This document shows positions 33,129 to 41,609 of a DNA stretch of 41,643 bases, piece by piece; the stretch's first letter is position 1; every line of letters starts with the position of its first letter. The stretch is from Candidatus Stackebrandtia faecavium (lineage in GTDB: Bacteria; Actinomycetota; Actinomycetes; Mycobacteriales; Micromonosporaceae): NCBI GenBank assembly GCA_019112895.1, contig DXIM01000093.1:1-41643 (forward strand), in the 5' to 3' direction. The translations under genes were made by a program, and so were the position numbers. Below the pieces are notes generated by a model that made no database searches, was not told where the DNA came from, and was given only the letters and a program-made list of their open reading frames with translations.

Positions 33129-35411
33129 TTAGAGCGCGTCGAGCTTGCGTTCGATCGGTTCGGCCTGCGCGACGCGATTGAACATTCGGTGGCATTCGGT
33201 CGCTTTACGCCAATACTGTGCCGCCTCGGTGACTTCGTCCAAAGCCGCATGAACATCACCGAGCCGGTTCAACACCCGCGCAACGTGGTAGCTGTGCGGG
33301 TTGACGCGGGTATACGCGGCCAAGGCCTGCTCGTACTTACTCAATGATTCGCGGTAATTCTCCTGCTTCAAAGCGATGAACCCAAGGCTGTCCCACACGT
33401 CCGCCAAGTCTTCGACATGGGGACCATCCTTGGCGATCTCCAACGCGCGTTCGCAGTCTTCTCTTGCCCGATCCAGGTCACCCAACAGCGCACGGGTCCA
33501 GCCGACACCGTTGAGGGCCTCGGCTATGCGGTCCTGGTTACCGAACTCGTTGGCCAGGTTGAGCACGTCGACGCTGTGGCGCAGAGCAGCTTCATAGTCG
33601 CCGTCCTCCTGCGCGATCAGGCTCTTGACGTAGTGAGCGCCGCACGCGGATTGTTGGTCACCGATCTGCACGGCGAGTGCGATCGCGCTGTCGAGATGCG
33701 GTGTGGCTTCAGCGCTTTGGCCGCGGTTCGACAGTGCGGCCCCGAGATGGAGTTGGCTGAAAGCCCGCGCTTCGAGATCGTCGGACTGCGTTGCCGAGTC
33801 GGCAGCCAGTTGCCACACACTCAAATCGCTGTCTAGCCGGGTCTGCCAGCGGTGGAAAGTACGCAACAACCATGCCTGCTTCCAGACGCTGTCGTGCCAG
33901 CCGCGCTCGTAGGCGAAACGTTGGGCGTCAACGATGTTGGCGTGTTCGGTGGTGAACCAGCGCAACGCCTGGACATCGGTGGCCATGGGTACGCAGACAC
34001 AGTCGGCGGGCGGTTTACCGAGGTAACGCATCTGGTAGCGCGGCGCCAAACAATGGTCCGCGTTTTGCGAGGTGTAGACGTAGTGGGCGACGAGCCGCCG
34101 CAGCGCGGCATCGTGTTCCGATTGCGCGTACTCCCGTCGACAGTATTCGCCGGCGTACAGGTGCAGTAGGTCGTGCATCCGGTAGCGTTCCGGCTCGTAA
34201 TGGTCGATGAGGTTGCTGGCTTCCAGCTCGCGTAGGTTCTTGCGGGTCGCGGCGACGCTATCGCCGGCGAGGCTAGCCGCGGCGTAGAGCGAGATCTCGG
34301 GCCGCGGTGCCATACCGAGCAGGGCGAAGGTACGTCGGGCGGTGGGGCTGAGCGGGCCGCAGGACGTTTCGAACACCGAACGCAAACTCGTGGAGAGTCC
34401 GTCGATCTCGAGCGCGTCGAGGCGGTCGGTTTCGTCCTGAAGCTCCTCAACCAGCGCCGACAGCGGGAAGTTCGGGTGCGAGGCGGCACGTGCCGCGGCT
34501 ATGCCCACCGCCAACGGTAGGCCGGCGCAGTGCTTGATGAGCTGCGCGACCGCGGCGGGTTCGGCGTCTACCCGCGCATCGCCCAGTTCGGCACGCAACA
34601 GCAGCTCGACCTCGTCGTCGATCAGCGTTCCCAGGTTGAGGATGTTCGCGCCGTGCGAGGTGACGAGGCTACTGAGTTTATTTCTGCTGGTCACGATGGT
34701 GAAGCAGGTCTCGACACCGGGAAGTAGCGGTATCAGCTGGGCGTCGTCGCGCGCGTTGTCGAGGATGAGCAAGATGCGACGGTCCGCCAACAGGCTCCGA
34801 AACAGGCAGGCGCGGGCGTCGAGCTCACGCGGTTGCGTCGACGATTCGACGCCGATCGAGCTGAGCGCCTGTCCGAGAGCGTCTTTAGCGGACATCGGTG
34901 AACGCTGCGGTTCGAAGCCGCGCAGATTCAGGTAGATCTGGCCATCCGGATAGTCGGCGACACGTCTGTGCGCCCAATACATTCCCAACCAGGTTTTGCC
35001 GACGCCGCCGGGGCCACTGATGATGCTCAACGGTGTGGCCGGGTCGTCTGCGGCTGCGTCGAGCCGCGCCAATGCGTCGTCCCGCCCGGTGAAATGCGGG
35101 GGCGCCGCCGGTAGTTGCCGCGGAACGCCGAACGGTAGGCGAGTGAGGGGTGCCGGTGAGGGGTCAGGCTGGTTTTCGCGCGTTGCGGCGTTCACCAGCG
35201 CGGCGCGTTCGGCTTCGGGCAGTTCGAGCGCGACGCTGAGGGCATGGAGGGTCGCGGCACGCGGGTACGAACGGCCTGCCTCCAGGTGTCGGATAGTCCG
35301 TGGACTAACGGCGGCACGGCGACCGAGGGTCGCCTGCGACAGGCCCAAACGCATGCGGTAGCTGCGAAGGAGCTGACCATAATCGGCTTGGCCAGTGGGG
35401 GCGGTGGTCAT
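33129..35411 (-). CDS. XRE-family regulator with NB-ARC ATPase and TPR domains
   Basis: A 760-residue STAND-class protein. The N-terminus (about 11-65) is an XRE helix-turn-helix: YGQLLRSYRMRLGLSQATLG, then VSPRTIRHLEAG. A NB-ARC/AP-ATPase module follows, with Walker A GPGGVGKT at 133-140, Walker B ILLILDN near 214 and an ARC-type CAGLPLAVGIAAA near 285-297. The C-terminal third (about 560-745) is a set of TPR helices (for example ALNGVGWTRALLGDLDRARE and DVWDSLGFIALKQENYRESL). Such proteins are signal-responsive, nucleotide-switch transcription factors common beside actinomycete specialised-metabolite genes. ATG 35411 follows an in-frame GTG at 35414, and neither has a good ribosome site. 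It converges with the PIMT-like gene (8-base gap), so a functional link is likely but unproven. Confidence 0.92.
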   Translation of the reverse strand: MTTAPTGQADYGQLLRSYRMRLGLSQATLGRRAAVSPRTIRHLEAGRSYPRAATLHALSVALELPEAERAALVNAATRENQPDPSPAPLTRLPFGVPRQLPAAPPHFTGRDDALARLDAAADDPATPLSIISGPGGVGKTWLGMYWAHRRVADYPDGQIYLNLRGFEPQRSPMSAKDALGQALSSIGVESSTQPRELDARACLFRSLLADRRILLILDNARDDAQLIPLLPGVETCFTIVTSRNKLSSLVTSHGANILNLGTLIDDEVELLLRAELGDARVDAEPAAVAQLIKHCAGLPLAVGIAAARAASHPNFPLSALVEELQDETDRLDALEIDGLSTSLRSVFETSCGPLSPTARRTFALLGMAPRPEISLYAAASLAGDSVAATRKNLRELEASNLIDHYEPERYRMHDLLHLYAGEYCRREYAQSEHDAALRRLVAHYVYTSQNADHCLAPRYQMRYLGKPPADCVCVPMATDVQALRWFTTEHANIVDAQRFAYERGWHDSVWKQAWLLRTFHRWQTRLDSDLSVWQLAADSATQSDDLEARAFSQLHLGAALSNRGQSAEATPHLDSAIALAVQIGDQQSACGAHYVKSLIAQEDGDYEAALRHSVDVLNLANEFGNQDRIAEALNGVGWTRALLGDLDRAREDCERALEIAKDGPHVEDLADVWDSLGFIALKQENYRESLSKYEQALAAYTRVNPHSYHVARVLNRLGDVHAALDEVTEAAQYWRKATECHRMFNRVAQAEPIERKLDAL

Positions 35412-35769
35412 CACGAGATTCTATCGTTACGCACGGTGTGGTTATGTTCGCGCAATGGCAAGGGTTCTTGGTTGAGCAATTAGAGAAAACCGGTGGTCGT
35501 CTACTGTCCTTGGCGCATAGTCAAATTACGGGAAGTCGGACTGCAATGTGTCGTCAAAAACTGAGCATAAAGGAGTATACGTGCCGTTATCTCAGACACA
35601 TATCGAAGGTAAGTCAGTTGGGGAACAAAAGCAACGATTGCTGGCTGGAACACGGAACGGACTGGCGTTGTCTCGAACACCGCGCTTAAGGCACCCTAGT
35701 CTTCGTTAAGTTATCCAGCCTAAGATTGCGTTGGCATATCCGCCGAGGCCGAAGGGACGTGCAACCGCA
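35412..35769. other. AT-richer intergenic region between the NB-ARC regulator and the mutase gene
   Basis: About 360 bases, visibly richer in A and T than the flanks, holding both divergent promoters. One 42-codon ORF with a good ribosome site (35581-35709) is listed separately. An 83-codon ORF (35438-35689) overlaps it in another frame and has no ribosome site. No tRNA, repeat or mobile element is seen. Confidence 0.5.
35581..35709 (+). CDS. Candidate 42-residue small ORF upstream of the mutase gene
   Basis: A GTG start with AAAGGAG seven bases upstream opens 42 codons (VPLSQTHIEGKSVGEQKQRL and on, ending RTPRLRHPSLR) to a TAA, 60 bases before the mutase start. The product is basic, Arg/Leu-rich, without Cys or a signal peptide. 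The ribosome site is among the better ones in this part of the window. It could be a leader peptide or a small regulatory protein, or chance. Codon third positions are less GC-biased than in neighbouring genes, which argues for caution. Confidence 0.3.
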   Translation: MPLSQTHIEGKSVGEQKQRLLAGTRNGLALSRTPRLRHPSLR

Positions 35770-37518
35770 GTGGACGCCGAAAAAATTGACGAAAGCCGCC
35801 AACGTTGGCAGAAACGTTACGACGAGGCACGTAAGCGCGATGCCGACTTCACGACCCTGTCCGGTATCGAAGTCGACCCCACGTATGGGCCGCCGCAAGG
35901 GCAAGACGACCCACGCATGTCCCGCATCGCTTGGCCCGGCGAGTTCCCGTATACGCGAGGGCTGTATCCGACGGGTTACCGCGGTCGGGCATGGACGATC
36001 AGGCAGTTTTCCGGTTTCGGTAACGCCGTCCAGACCAACGAGCGCTACAAGATGCTGTTGCGTTCCGGCGGAGGCGGGCTATCGGTCGCCTTCGACATGC
36101 CGACCCTGATGGGCCGCGACTCCGACGAACCCAAAGCGCTCGGCGAAGTGGGGCACTGCGGCGTCGCCATCGACTCCGCCGCCGATATGGAAGTGCTGTT
36201 CAACGAGATCCCGTTGGCGGACGTCACCACCTCCATGACGATTTCGGGACCGGCGGTACCTGTGTTTTGCATGTACCTCGTCGCCGCCGAACGGCAGGGC
36301 GCCGACATCTCGAAGCTCGACGGCACCTTGCAGACCGACATTTATAAGGAATACATAGCCCAAAAAGAATGGCTGTTCCCGCCGGAGCCGCACCTGCGAC
36401 TCATCGGGGACCTCATGTCGTACTGCAACAGCGAGATTCCTCGCTATAAGCCGCTGTCTGTATCCGGCTATCACATCCGGGAAGCCGGCGCGACGGCAGC
36501 AGAAGAGCTGGCCTACACGTTGGCCGACGGTTTCGGCTATGTCGAACTCGGCCTGTCCCGCGGTCTCGACATCAACAGCTTCGCGCCGGGCCTGTCATTC
36601 TTCTTCGACGCCCACATCGATTTCTTCGAAGAGATCGCCAAGTTCCGCGCCGCGCGCCGGATCTGGGCGCGCTGGGTGCGTGACGTCTACGGCGCCACGA
36701 ACGAGAAGGCGCAGTGGCTGCGTTTCCACACCCAAACCGCGGGGGTGTCGCTGACTGCGCAACAGCCGTACAACAACGTGGTCCGGACCGGCGTGGAAGC
36801 GCTCGCCGCGGTCCTAGGCGGGACGAACTCGCTGCACACGAACGCGCTCGACGAGACCCTGGCCCTGCCGACCGACGAGACCGCCGAGATCGCTCTTCGT
36901 ACACAGGCGGTGTTGATGGAGGAAACCGGTGTCACCAACGTCGCCGACCCTCTGGGTGGTTCCTGGTACGTCGAGGCGTTGACCGACCGCATCGAAGCCG
37001 AAGCTGAAGAGACGTTCCGGCAGATCCTGGCGCTGGGTGGCGAAAGCGAAGCCGACGGCAAGAACATCAGCGCAGGCGACGTCGCCGCTGCCGCGATGAA
37101 GACCGACAGGCACGAGATCGGCCCCGTGACGAGCGGGCTCTTGCGCGGCATCGAAGAAGGATGGTTCACGGCGCAGATCGCCGAATCCGCTTTCCGCTAC
37201 CAGCAGCAGTTGGAAAGCGGCGAGAAGAGGATCGTCGGCGTCAACTGCCACACCGAGACTGTCTCCAAGGGCCTGGAGATTCTGCGGGTATCCGACGAGA
37301 TCGAGAAAGAGCAGGCCGCGACTCTCGGCAAACGTCGCAGTCAGCGCGATAAAGCGGTAGTCGACACCGCGCTGAGCAAGCTCGTGGAAGCTTCGCGTAC
37401 CGACACCAACCTGATCCCACCGATGCTGGACGCGGTGCGTGCCGAAGCCACGCTCGGGGAGATCTGCGAGGTGCTGCGCCAAGAGTGGGGCGAGTACAAG
37501 GAACCCGCGCGGTTCTGA
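35770..37518 (+). CDS. icmA: B12-dependent acyl-CoA mutase large subunit, isobutyryl-CoA mutase-like
   Basis: A 582-residue adenosylcobalamin-dependent mutase large subunit: substrate barrel (YTRGLYPTGYRGRAWTIRQF, SVAFDMPTLMGRDSDEP, SGYHIREAGATAAEELAYT, HTQTAGVSLTAQQPYNNVVR, LHTNALDETLALPT) without the C-terminal B12-binding domain. Two positions set substrate choice in this family. Where methylmalonyl-CoA mutase has Tyr89 and Arg207, this protein has Phe80 (WTIRQF) and Gln198 (EYIAQKEW), the pair described for isobutyryl-CoA mutase IcmA. It probably interconverts isobutyryl- and n-butyryl-CoA and needs a separate small subunit (IcmB), which is not in the window. GTG 35770 gives the family-like N-terminus and that numbering; TTG 35731 is a longer option. 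Substrate assignment is inference. Confidence 0.85.
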   Translation: MDAEKIDESRQRWQKRYDEARKRDADFTTLSGIEVDPTYGPPQGQDDPRMSRIAWPGEFPYTRGLYPTGYRGRAWTIRQFSGFGNAVQTNERYKMLLRSGGGGLSVAFDMPTLMGRDSDEPKALGEVGHCGVAIDSAADMEVLFNEIPLADVTTSMTISGPAVPVFCMYLVAAERQGADISKLDGTLQTDIYKEYIAQKEWLFPPEPHLRLIGDLMSYCNSEIPRYKPLSVSGYHIREAGATAAEELAYTLADGFGYVELGLSRGLDINSFAPGLSFFFDAHIDFFEEIAKFRAARRIWARWVRDVYGATNEKAQWLRFHTQTAGVSLTAQQPYNNVVRTGVEALAAVLGGTNSLHTNALDETLALPTDETAEIALRTQAVLMEETGVTNVADPLGGSWYVEALTDRIEAEAEETFRQILALGGESEADGKNISAGDVAAAAMKTDRHEIGPVTSGLLRGIEEGWFTAQIAESAFRYQQQLESGEKRIVGVNCHTETVSKGLEILRVSDEIEKEQAATLGKRRSQRDKAVVDTALSKLVEASRTDTNLIPPMLDAVRAEATLGEICEVLRQEWGEYKEPARF

Positions 37519-37527
37519 TTTAGCGCA

Positions 37528-37562
37528 ACAGTGGCCGGCATCGTAACGATGCCGGCCACTGT
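37528..37562. terminator. Bidirectional terminator between the mutase and MBL genes
   Basis: ACAGTGGCCGGCATCG at 37528-37543 is the exact complement of CGATGCCGGCCACTGT at 37547-37562, with a minimal loop. It lies 9 bases after the mutase stop and 19 bases past the end of the leftward MBL gene, so it can close both operons. Confidence 0.85.
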
Positions 37563-37581
37563 CATGTCGAGTTGCTGGTTG

Positions 37582-38199
37582 TTATTCGGCGATGTTTTTG
37601 GTTTCAGCGCCGATCGTGGTCTCAGGGCCGTGCCCGGTGTGCACCACGGTCTCGGTGGGCAGCGTCAACAGTCGCGCCTTGATCGAGGCCACGATCGTGT
37701 CGTAGTCGCTGTATGAACGTCCAGTGGCGCCAGGGCCGCCTTCGAACAGCGTGTCGCCGGTGAACACGGCTTTGAGCTCGGGCGCATAGAAGCAGACCGC
37801 GCCGGGCGCGTGCCCAGGCGTGTGAAGCACCGTGAGTTGCGTCCCCGCGACCGTGATTGTTTGCCCATCCGCCAGGTCCGCGTCGGGACGGCGGTCGGAG
37901 TGGGTCATGTCCCACAGCACGTGGTCGTCGGGGTGCAGCCATATGGGCGTCTGCGGCTGTAGTCGGTCGGCCAGTTGTGGCGCCGCGTTGACATGGTCGT
38001 TGTGGCCGTGGGTGCACGCGATCGCTATGACGCGGCGATCACCGACGGCCGCGGAGATCGCGTCCGCGTCGTGTGCCGCGTCGATGACGAGCACTTCGGA
38101 GTCGTCCCCGACAAGCCACACGTTGTTGTCGACTTCCCATTCCCCGCCGTCCAGCGCGAAAATTCCTGACGTGACGACGCGTTCAATTCGGACGTTCAC
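37582..38199 (-). CDS. Metallo-beta-lactamase fold hydrolase, probable S-formylmycothiol hydrolase partner of MscR
   Basis: A 205-residue zinc hydrolase of the glyoxalase II branch. The metal motif THGHNDH at 63-69 supplies His64, His66, Asp68 and His69. The later ligands are in [11 protein letters not shown] and [16 protein letters not shown], and the final histidine in [11 protein letters not shown]. Its ATG overlaps the stop of mscR by four bases (ATGA at 38196-38199), so the two are coupled. In mycothiol producers MscR makes a formyl-mycothiol thioester, and an MBL hydrolase of this type beside it is the expected thioesterase that releases formate. That role is inferred from the neighbourhood; the enzyme itself has not been tested to my knowledge. 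It ends at a strong terminator. Confidence 0.88.
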   Translation of the reverse strand: MNVRIERVVTSGIFALDGGEWEVDNNVWLVGDDSEVLVIDAAHDADAISAAVGDRRVIAIACTHGHNDHVNAAPQLADRLQPQTPIWLHPDDHVLWDMTHSDRRPDADLADGQTITVAGTQLTVLHTPGHAPGAVCFYAPELKAVFTGDTLFEGGPGATGRSYSDYDTIVASIKARLLTLPTETVVHTGHGPETTIGAETKNIAE

Positions 38200-39281
38200 A
38201 GTGTCACCACCGATCGCAATATGTCCCCGTCATGCATACGGGAGAAGGCCTGCTCAACCTGATCGAGGTTGATCGTTTCGCTCACAAAGGCATCGAGATC
38301 GAGGCGGCCTTGCATGTACAGGTCGATGAGCATAGGGAAGTCTCGCGACGGCAGGCAATCGCCGTACCAGGACGATTTCAATGCGCCGCCACGCGCGAAA
38401 ACATCCAGGAAGGGCAGGGTGATCGTCATGTCCGGTGTCGGTACCCCGACGAGCACGACCGTGCCGGCCAAGTCTCGGGCGTAGAACGCTTGCTCGTACG
38501 TTTGCGGTTTACCGACCGCTTCGATGACGACGTCGGCGCCGAAGCCGTCGGTGAGGTCGCGGATCGCCGTCACCGGATCGCCTTCTCCAGAGTTGACGGT
38601 GTGCGTCGCCCCGACCCGTTTCGCGGATTGCAGCTTCCGTTCGTCGATGTCGACGGCGATGATGCGGGAAGCGCCCGCCAAGCGACTCCCGGCGATCGCC
38701 GCGGCGCCGACCCCGCCACAACCGATCACGGCGACGTTGTGTCCGCGCTGCACCTTGCCGGTGTTGATGGCGGCACCGATTCCGGCCATCACCCCGCAGC
38801 CCAAAAGCCCGGCGACCGCGGGGGACGCGGCGGGGTTGACTTTCGTGCATTGCCCCGCGGCGACGAGGGTTTTTTCTGCGAATGCACCGATCCCCAGAGC
38901 CGGTGTGAGCGGCGTGCCGTCAGCCAAGGTCATCGGCTGGGCGGCGTTGTGAGTGTCGAAGCAGTACCAGGTTTCGCCTCGTTTACAAGCCCGGCATTGT
39001 CCACATACGGCTCGCCAGTTGAGGATGACGAAGTCGCCAACATCGATGTCGGTGACACCGTCGCCGACTGCTTCGACGACTCCGGATGCTTCATGTCCCA
39101 AAAGGAATGGGAAATCGTCGTTGACTCCGCCTTCTCGGTATTGCAGGTCGGTGTGGCAGACGCCGCACGCTTGCACCTTTACCAGAGCTTCGCCTGGGCC
39201 AGGGTCGGGAACGATCACGGTTTCGCTTTGGACTGGCGCGTTCTTCGATCTGGCAACGATTCCACGTACCTCGTGTGCCAT
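38196..39281 (-). CDS. mscR: S-(hydroxymethyl)mycothiol dehydrogenase (formaldehyde detoxification)
   Basis: A 361-residue zinc-dependent class III-like alcohol dehydrogenase that oxidises the formaldehyde-mycothiol adduct and can reduce S-nitrosomycothiol. The catalytic zinc ligands are in GVCHTD (Cys42) and LGHEASG (His63). The structural zinc is held by Cys93, 96, 99 and 107 in [15 protein letters not shown]. The NAD-binding loop is [12 protein letters not shown]. The sequence [20 protein letters not shown] is characteristic of this subgroup. ATG 39281 (MAHEVRGIV) is preferred, as AAGAGGTGATG upstream gives correct spacing; GTG 39290 and ATG 39287 are in frame but too close to the ribosome site. 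First gene of a two-gene operon with the MBL hydrolase. It indicates that the host makes mycothiol. Confidence 0.94.
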   Translation of the reverse strand: MAHEVRGIVARSKNAPVQSETVIVPDPGPGEALVKVQACGVCHTDLQYREGGVNDDFPFLLGHEASGVVEAVGDGVTDIDVGDFVILNWRAVCGQCRACKRGETWYCFDTHNAAQPMTLADGTPLTPALGIGAFAEKTLVAAGQCTKVNPAASPAVAGLLGCGVMAGIGAAINTGKVQRGHNVAVIGCGGVGAAAIAGSRLAGASRIIAVDIDERKLQSAKRVGATHTVNSGEGDPVTAIRDLTDGFGADVVIEAVGKPQTYEQAFYARDLAGTVVLVGVPTPDMTITLPFLDVFARGGALKSSWYGDCLPSRDFPMLIDLYMQGRLDLDAFVSETINLDQVEQAFSRMHDGDILRSVVTL

Positions 39282-39381
39282 GTACATCACCTCTTGATCC
39301 GATGGCCTGTCTGACTTTCAGCATACGGTCGTGACTTGCCTGGCGGGGCCGCGTGACTTCACCGGCGATTCGAAGAGTGAG

Positions 39382-39415
39382 CCGCCTCGGGCCGACGGGA
39401 GGCGGCCCGAGGCGG
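39382..39415. terminator. 13-bp perfect GC-rich hairpin
   Basis: CCGCCTCGGGCCG at 39382-39394 pairs exactly with CGGCCCGAGGCGG at 39403-39415. It lies about 100 bases upstream of mscR and could end leftward transcripts from the CGNR gene before they reach mscR. It has no T tract. Confidence 0.5.
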
Positions 39416-39491
39416 GGGTCCGCAGCAATACACACGGAAAACTATGCGCGGACCGCACGGCGACACACTGCACGGGGATATCTGTCGCCGG

Positions 39492-39539
39492 CATGGTCGC
39501 TCGGGCTGCACGGGGAACGCTCCGAGCGACATCACCATG
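39492..39539. other. Long bulged hairpin in the mscR/CGNR gap
   Basis: CATGGTCGCTCGG at 39492-39504 pairs with CCGAGCGAC at 39522-39530 and, after a four-base bulge, CCATG at 39535-39539. The 17-base loop is GC-rich. It could be a second terminator or part of a small RNA with the neighbouring hairpin. Confidence 0.4.
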
Positions 39540-39785
39540 GTGCGGAACACATCTTAATCAATATTTGAAATGATCACTAACGCGAGTCCGTGTCATGCGG
39601 CGCATGCCCCTCGAGTTCGCGCCCATGGGCGGCAAATCTGGCGGGGTGTCGCTGTTCGAGAATAATGATCCGCCATTTGAATCCGGTGTTTCAGCAGCTC
39701 AATACGATGCATGAGGGGAATGTGGCCCGGTCGAGTTTCTTATGGAGAATTCATATGCGCCCGGGTGTCAATTCCTGAACGTGGT

Positions 39786-40391
39786 TCACGATTGGCGCTT
39801 GGCATATGCGCGTGCTTTCGACCGGTTCCCGCAACTGGCCATACTGCACCATCGCCGACGTCCACGCGCATTGATGAATAGCCAGCCGCAATCGCTGCCG
39901 CGGCATGAACTGACTTTCGACCTGAGTGCGGAACACAAGATTTCAGCGGCCGCAGCCGCGGCGGCCAGGACGGGCAAATCGGTGGTCACCGTGCGTGGAA
40001 GGCGCCATTGCGCTGTGCCGTCATCGAGACGTATAAGTCGCATTTGTTGGGAGGCTTTTTGTGCGAGCTCGGCCACCGTATCGAATTCGTTCCGGTTGTC
40101 GGCGTTGGTCAAAACCGAATACAGGGCCGTGCGCAAATCGCGGAACTGCGTCAGTACGGTGCCGGCCTGTGCGGGATGGTTGCCGGCGTATTCGCGCAGG
40201 TCTTTGCGCTGATGTTCGCTGATGAGGCCCTGATACCACGCCCAGATCGCGAGCCGGTCGTAACTGGGGATCCATTCGAATTCGGGTTGCATGGCCTGAC
40301 CCCAGCCAGCGCGCGTATTACAAAGCTCGAGTGCGGGGTGGCCGCCGAACTTTTTGGGCATGGGCCTGCCCAACGCCTCGGTCCAGTGCAT
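39786..40391 (-). CDS. CGNR zinc-finger / ABATE domain transcriptional regulator
   Basis: A 201-residue protein with an N-terminal ABATE-like helical domain (GGHPALELCNT near residue 16, then LRTALYSVLTNADN) and a C-terminal CGNR zinc finger. The four zinc ligands are Cys163, Cys168, Cys182 and Cys187 in CRGSDCGWLFINARGRRRW followed by CSMASCGNRSKARAY. These proteins are putative stress-responsive DNA-binding regulators of actinobacteria; ligand and targets are mostly unknown. ATG 40391 gives MHWTEALGRPMPKKFGG; an internal ATG at 40361 (MPKKFGGHPA) fits family starts almost as well. It is divergent from the YbbN-like gene with about 205 bases between. Confidence 0.88.
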   Translation of the reverse strand: MHWTEALGRPMPKKFGGHPALELCNTRAGWGQAMQPEFEWIPSYDRLAIWAWYQGLISEHQRKDLREYAGNHPAQAGTVLTQFRDLRTALYSVLTNADNRNEFDTVAELAQKASQQMRLIRLDDGTAQWRLPRTVTTDLPVLAAAAAAAEILCSALRSKVSSCRGSDCGWLFINARGRRRWCSMASCGNRSKARAYAKRQS

Positions 40392-40596
40392 TAGTTCATT
40401 AATCCGGTCGATTCATCGCTCACAAAAATGTAGCTCACGAATTCGCGCTAACCAATTCATGATTGCGAATAGGTTAGCCGCGTAGTGGGTTATATGAAAG
40501 CGACTGCGCGACGCCTCGGCCGCGGGCGTCACGCCCCCGATGCCAAAACACCGGCCCCGGCCTGCTGTGACCGCATGGTGATGCAAAACTAATGCC

Positions 40597-41508
40597 ATGA
40601 ACACGCCTGATCCTCGCCAAGCGCCGCAGCGTCTCCTCGCCGGCGCGGTGGACCTGTCCGGACTTGCCCAATCACGGCCGAGCTCGCAGCCGCAGGCCGA
40701 CGGCGGCGCCGGTCAAGGTGCGCCGACGCCCAGCGACGTGTCGGTCATCGATGTCACGGAAGCGACCTTCCAAAGCGAAGTCCTGGAGCGGTCTTTGTCC
40801 GTGCCGGTCGTCATCGACTTTTGGGCCGAATGGTGTGAACCGTGCAAGAAGCTGTCGCCGACGCTGGAGAAACTCGCCAACGAGGGTGGCGGCTCGTGGG
40901 TGTTGGCGAAGATCGACGTTGACGCCAACCCGCAGCTGCAGGCAGCCTTCCAGGTGCAAAGCATCCCAATGGTGATCGCCCTATGGCAGGGGCGCCCCGT
41001 GGACGGATTCCAGGGCGTGCAGACGGAAACGACGCTGCGCCAATGGTTGGCCGAGTTGGTCAAAGCCTCGGGCGGGGAGCCTCCCGAGGCGCCGGAGGAC
41101 CCCACTTTGGTCGCCGCTGACGCGGCACTGGAGTCGGGTGATTTGGATGCGGCTGAGCGCGGATACAGCGAGCACCTGAAGCAGAACCCGGCCAGCGTTG
41201 ACGCGCAGGCCGGACTGGCCCAGGTCAAACTGATACGCCGCGTCGGGTCGGAGGATCTGGACGCGGTGATCGCTGCGGCCCAGGCCGACCGGAACAACAT
41301 TCCGGCTGCGTTGCTTGCCGCCGATGCCCGTGTGCTCATGGGGGATGCGGAAACAGCGTACGACGAACTGATCGCGCTCGTGGGGCGCACCAACGGCGAT
41401 GACCGGGACACGGTGCGCAAGCACTTGCTGGAGCTGTTCTCGATGGCGGCCACGGACGACCCGACGGTGGCCAAGGCGCGACGCAAACTCGCGATGGTGC
41501 TGTTTTAA
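40597..41508 (+). CDS. ybbN: Thioredoxin-fold / TPR co-chaperone (YbbN/CnoX-like)
   Basis: A 303-residue protein: a Pro/Gln-rich disordered N-terminus of about 45 residues, a thioredoxin domain (about 46-155) and C-terminal TPR-like helices (about 165-303). The redox motif is WCEPCKKLSP with Cys80 and Cys83, and the cis-proline is in SIPMVIAL. Both cysteines are present, so unlike E. coli YbbN (SQHC) it could have disulfide activity. Helix repeats such as ALESGDLDAAERGYSEHLKQ and DARVLMGDAETAYDELIALV are TPR-like. YbbN-type proteins act as holdases that hand clients to GroEL or DnaK under oxidative chlorine stress. No ribosome site is clear before the ATG. Confidence 0.87.
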   Translation: MNTPDPRQAPQRLLAGAVDLSGLAQSRPSSQPQADGGAGQGAPTPSDVSVIDVTEATFQSEVLERSLSVPVVIDFWAEWCEPCKKLSPTLEKLANEGGGSWVLAKIDVDANPQLQAAFQVQSIPMVIALWQGRPVDGFQGVQTETTLRQWLAELVKASGGEPPEAPEDPTLVAADAALESGDLDAAERGYSEHLKQNPASVDAQAGLAQVKLIRRVGSEDLDAVIAAAQADRNNIPAALLAADARVLMGDAETAYDELIALVGRTNGDDRDTVRKHLLELFSMAATDDPTVAKARRKLAMVLF

Positions 41509-41609
41509 CGCCCACTAAGTGCCGGTTTTGCGGCTAACACCCCGTTTCACCGGCGGTAGCGACATCCGTCAATGGCAGATGTGCGGTCGAATGTGGTTGG
41601 CTGTCAGCA

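Larger units (their letters stand above)
39282..39785. other. Structured non-coding region between mscR and the CGNR gene
   Basis: About 500 bases without a convincing gene, the longest gap in the window. It holds the two strong hairpins listed separately (39382-39415 and 39492-39539), then about 245 AT-richer bases. The three short ORFs here (63-81 codons) overlap in different frames and none has a good ribosome site. The left end carries the mscR promoter region on the minus strand. Confidence 0.5.

Noticed and set aside
35438-35689. 83-codon ORF between the NB-ARC regulator and the mutase
   Set aside because: No ribosome site at its GTG, no domain, atypical codon use, and it overlaps the better-supported 42-codon ORF.
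35770-37518. Calling the B12 enzyme methylmalonyl-CoA mutase
   Set aside because: The carboxylate-binding Tyr and Arg are replaced by Phe80 and Gln198, so the generic name would mislead.
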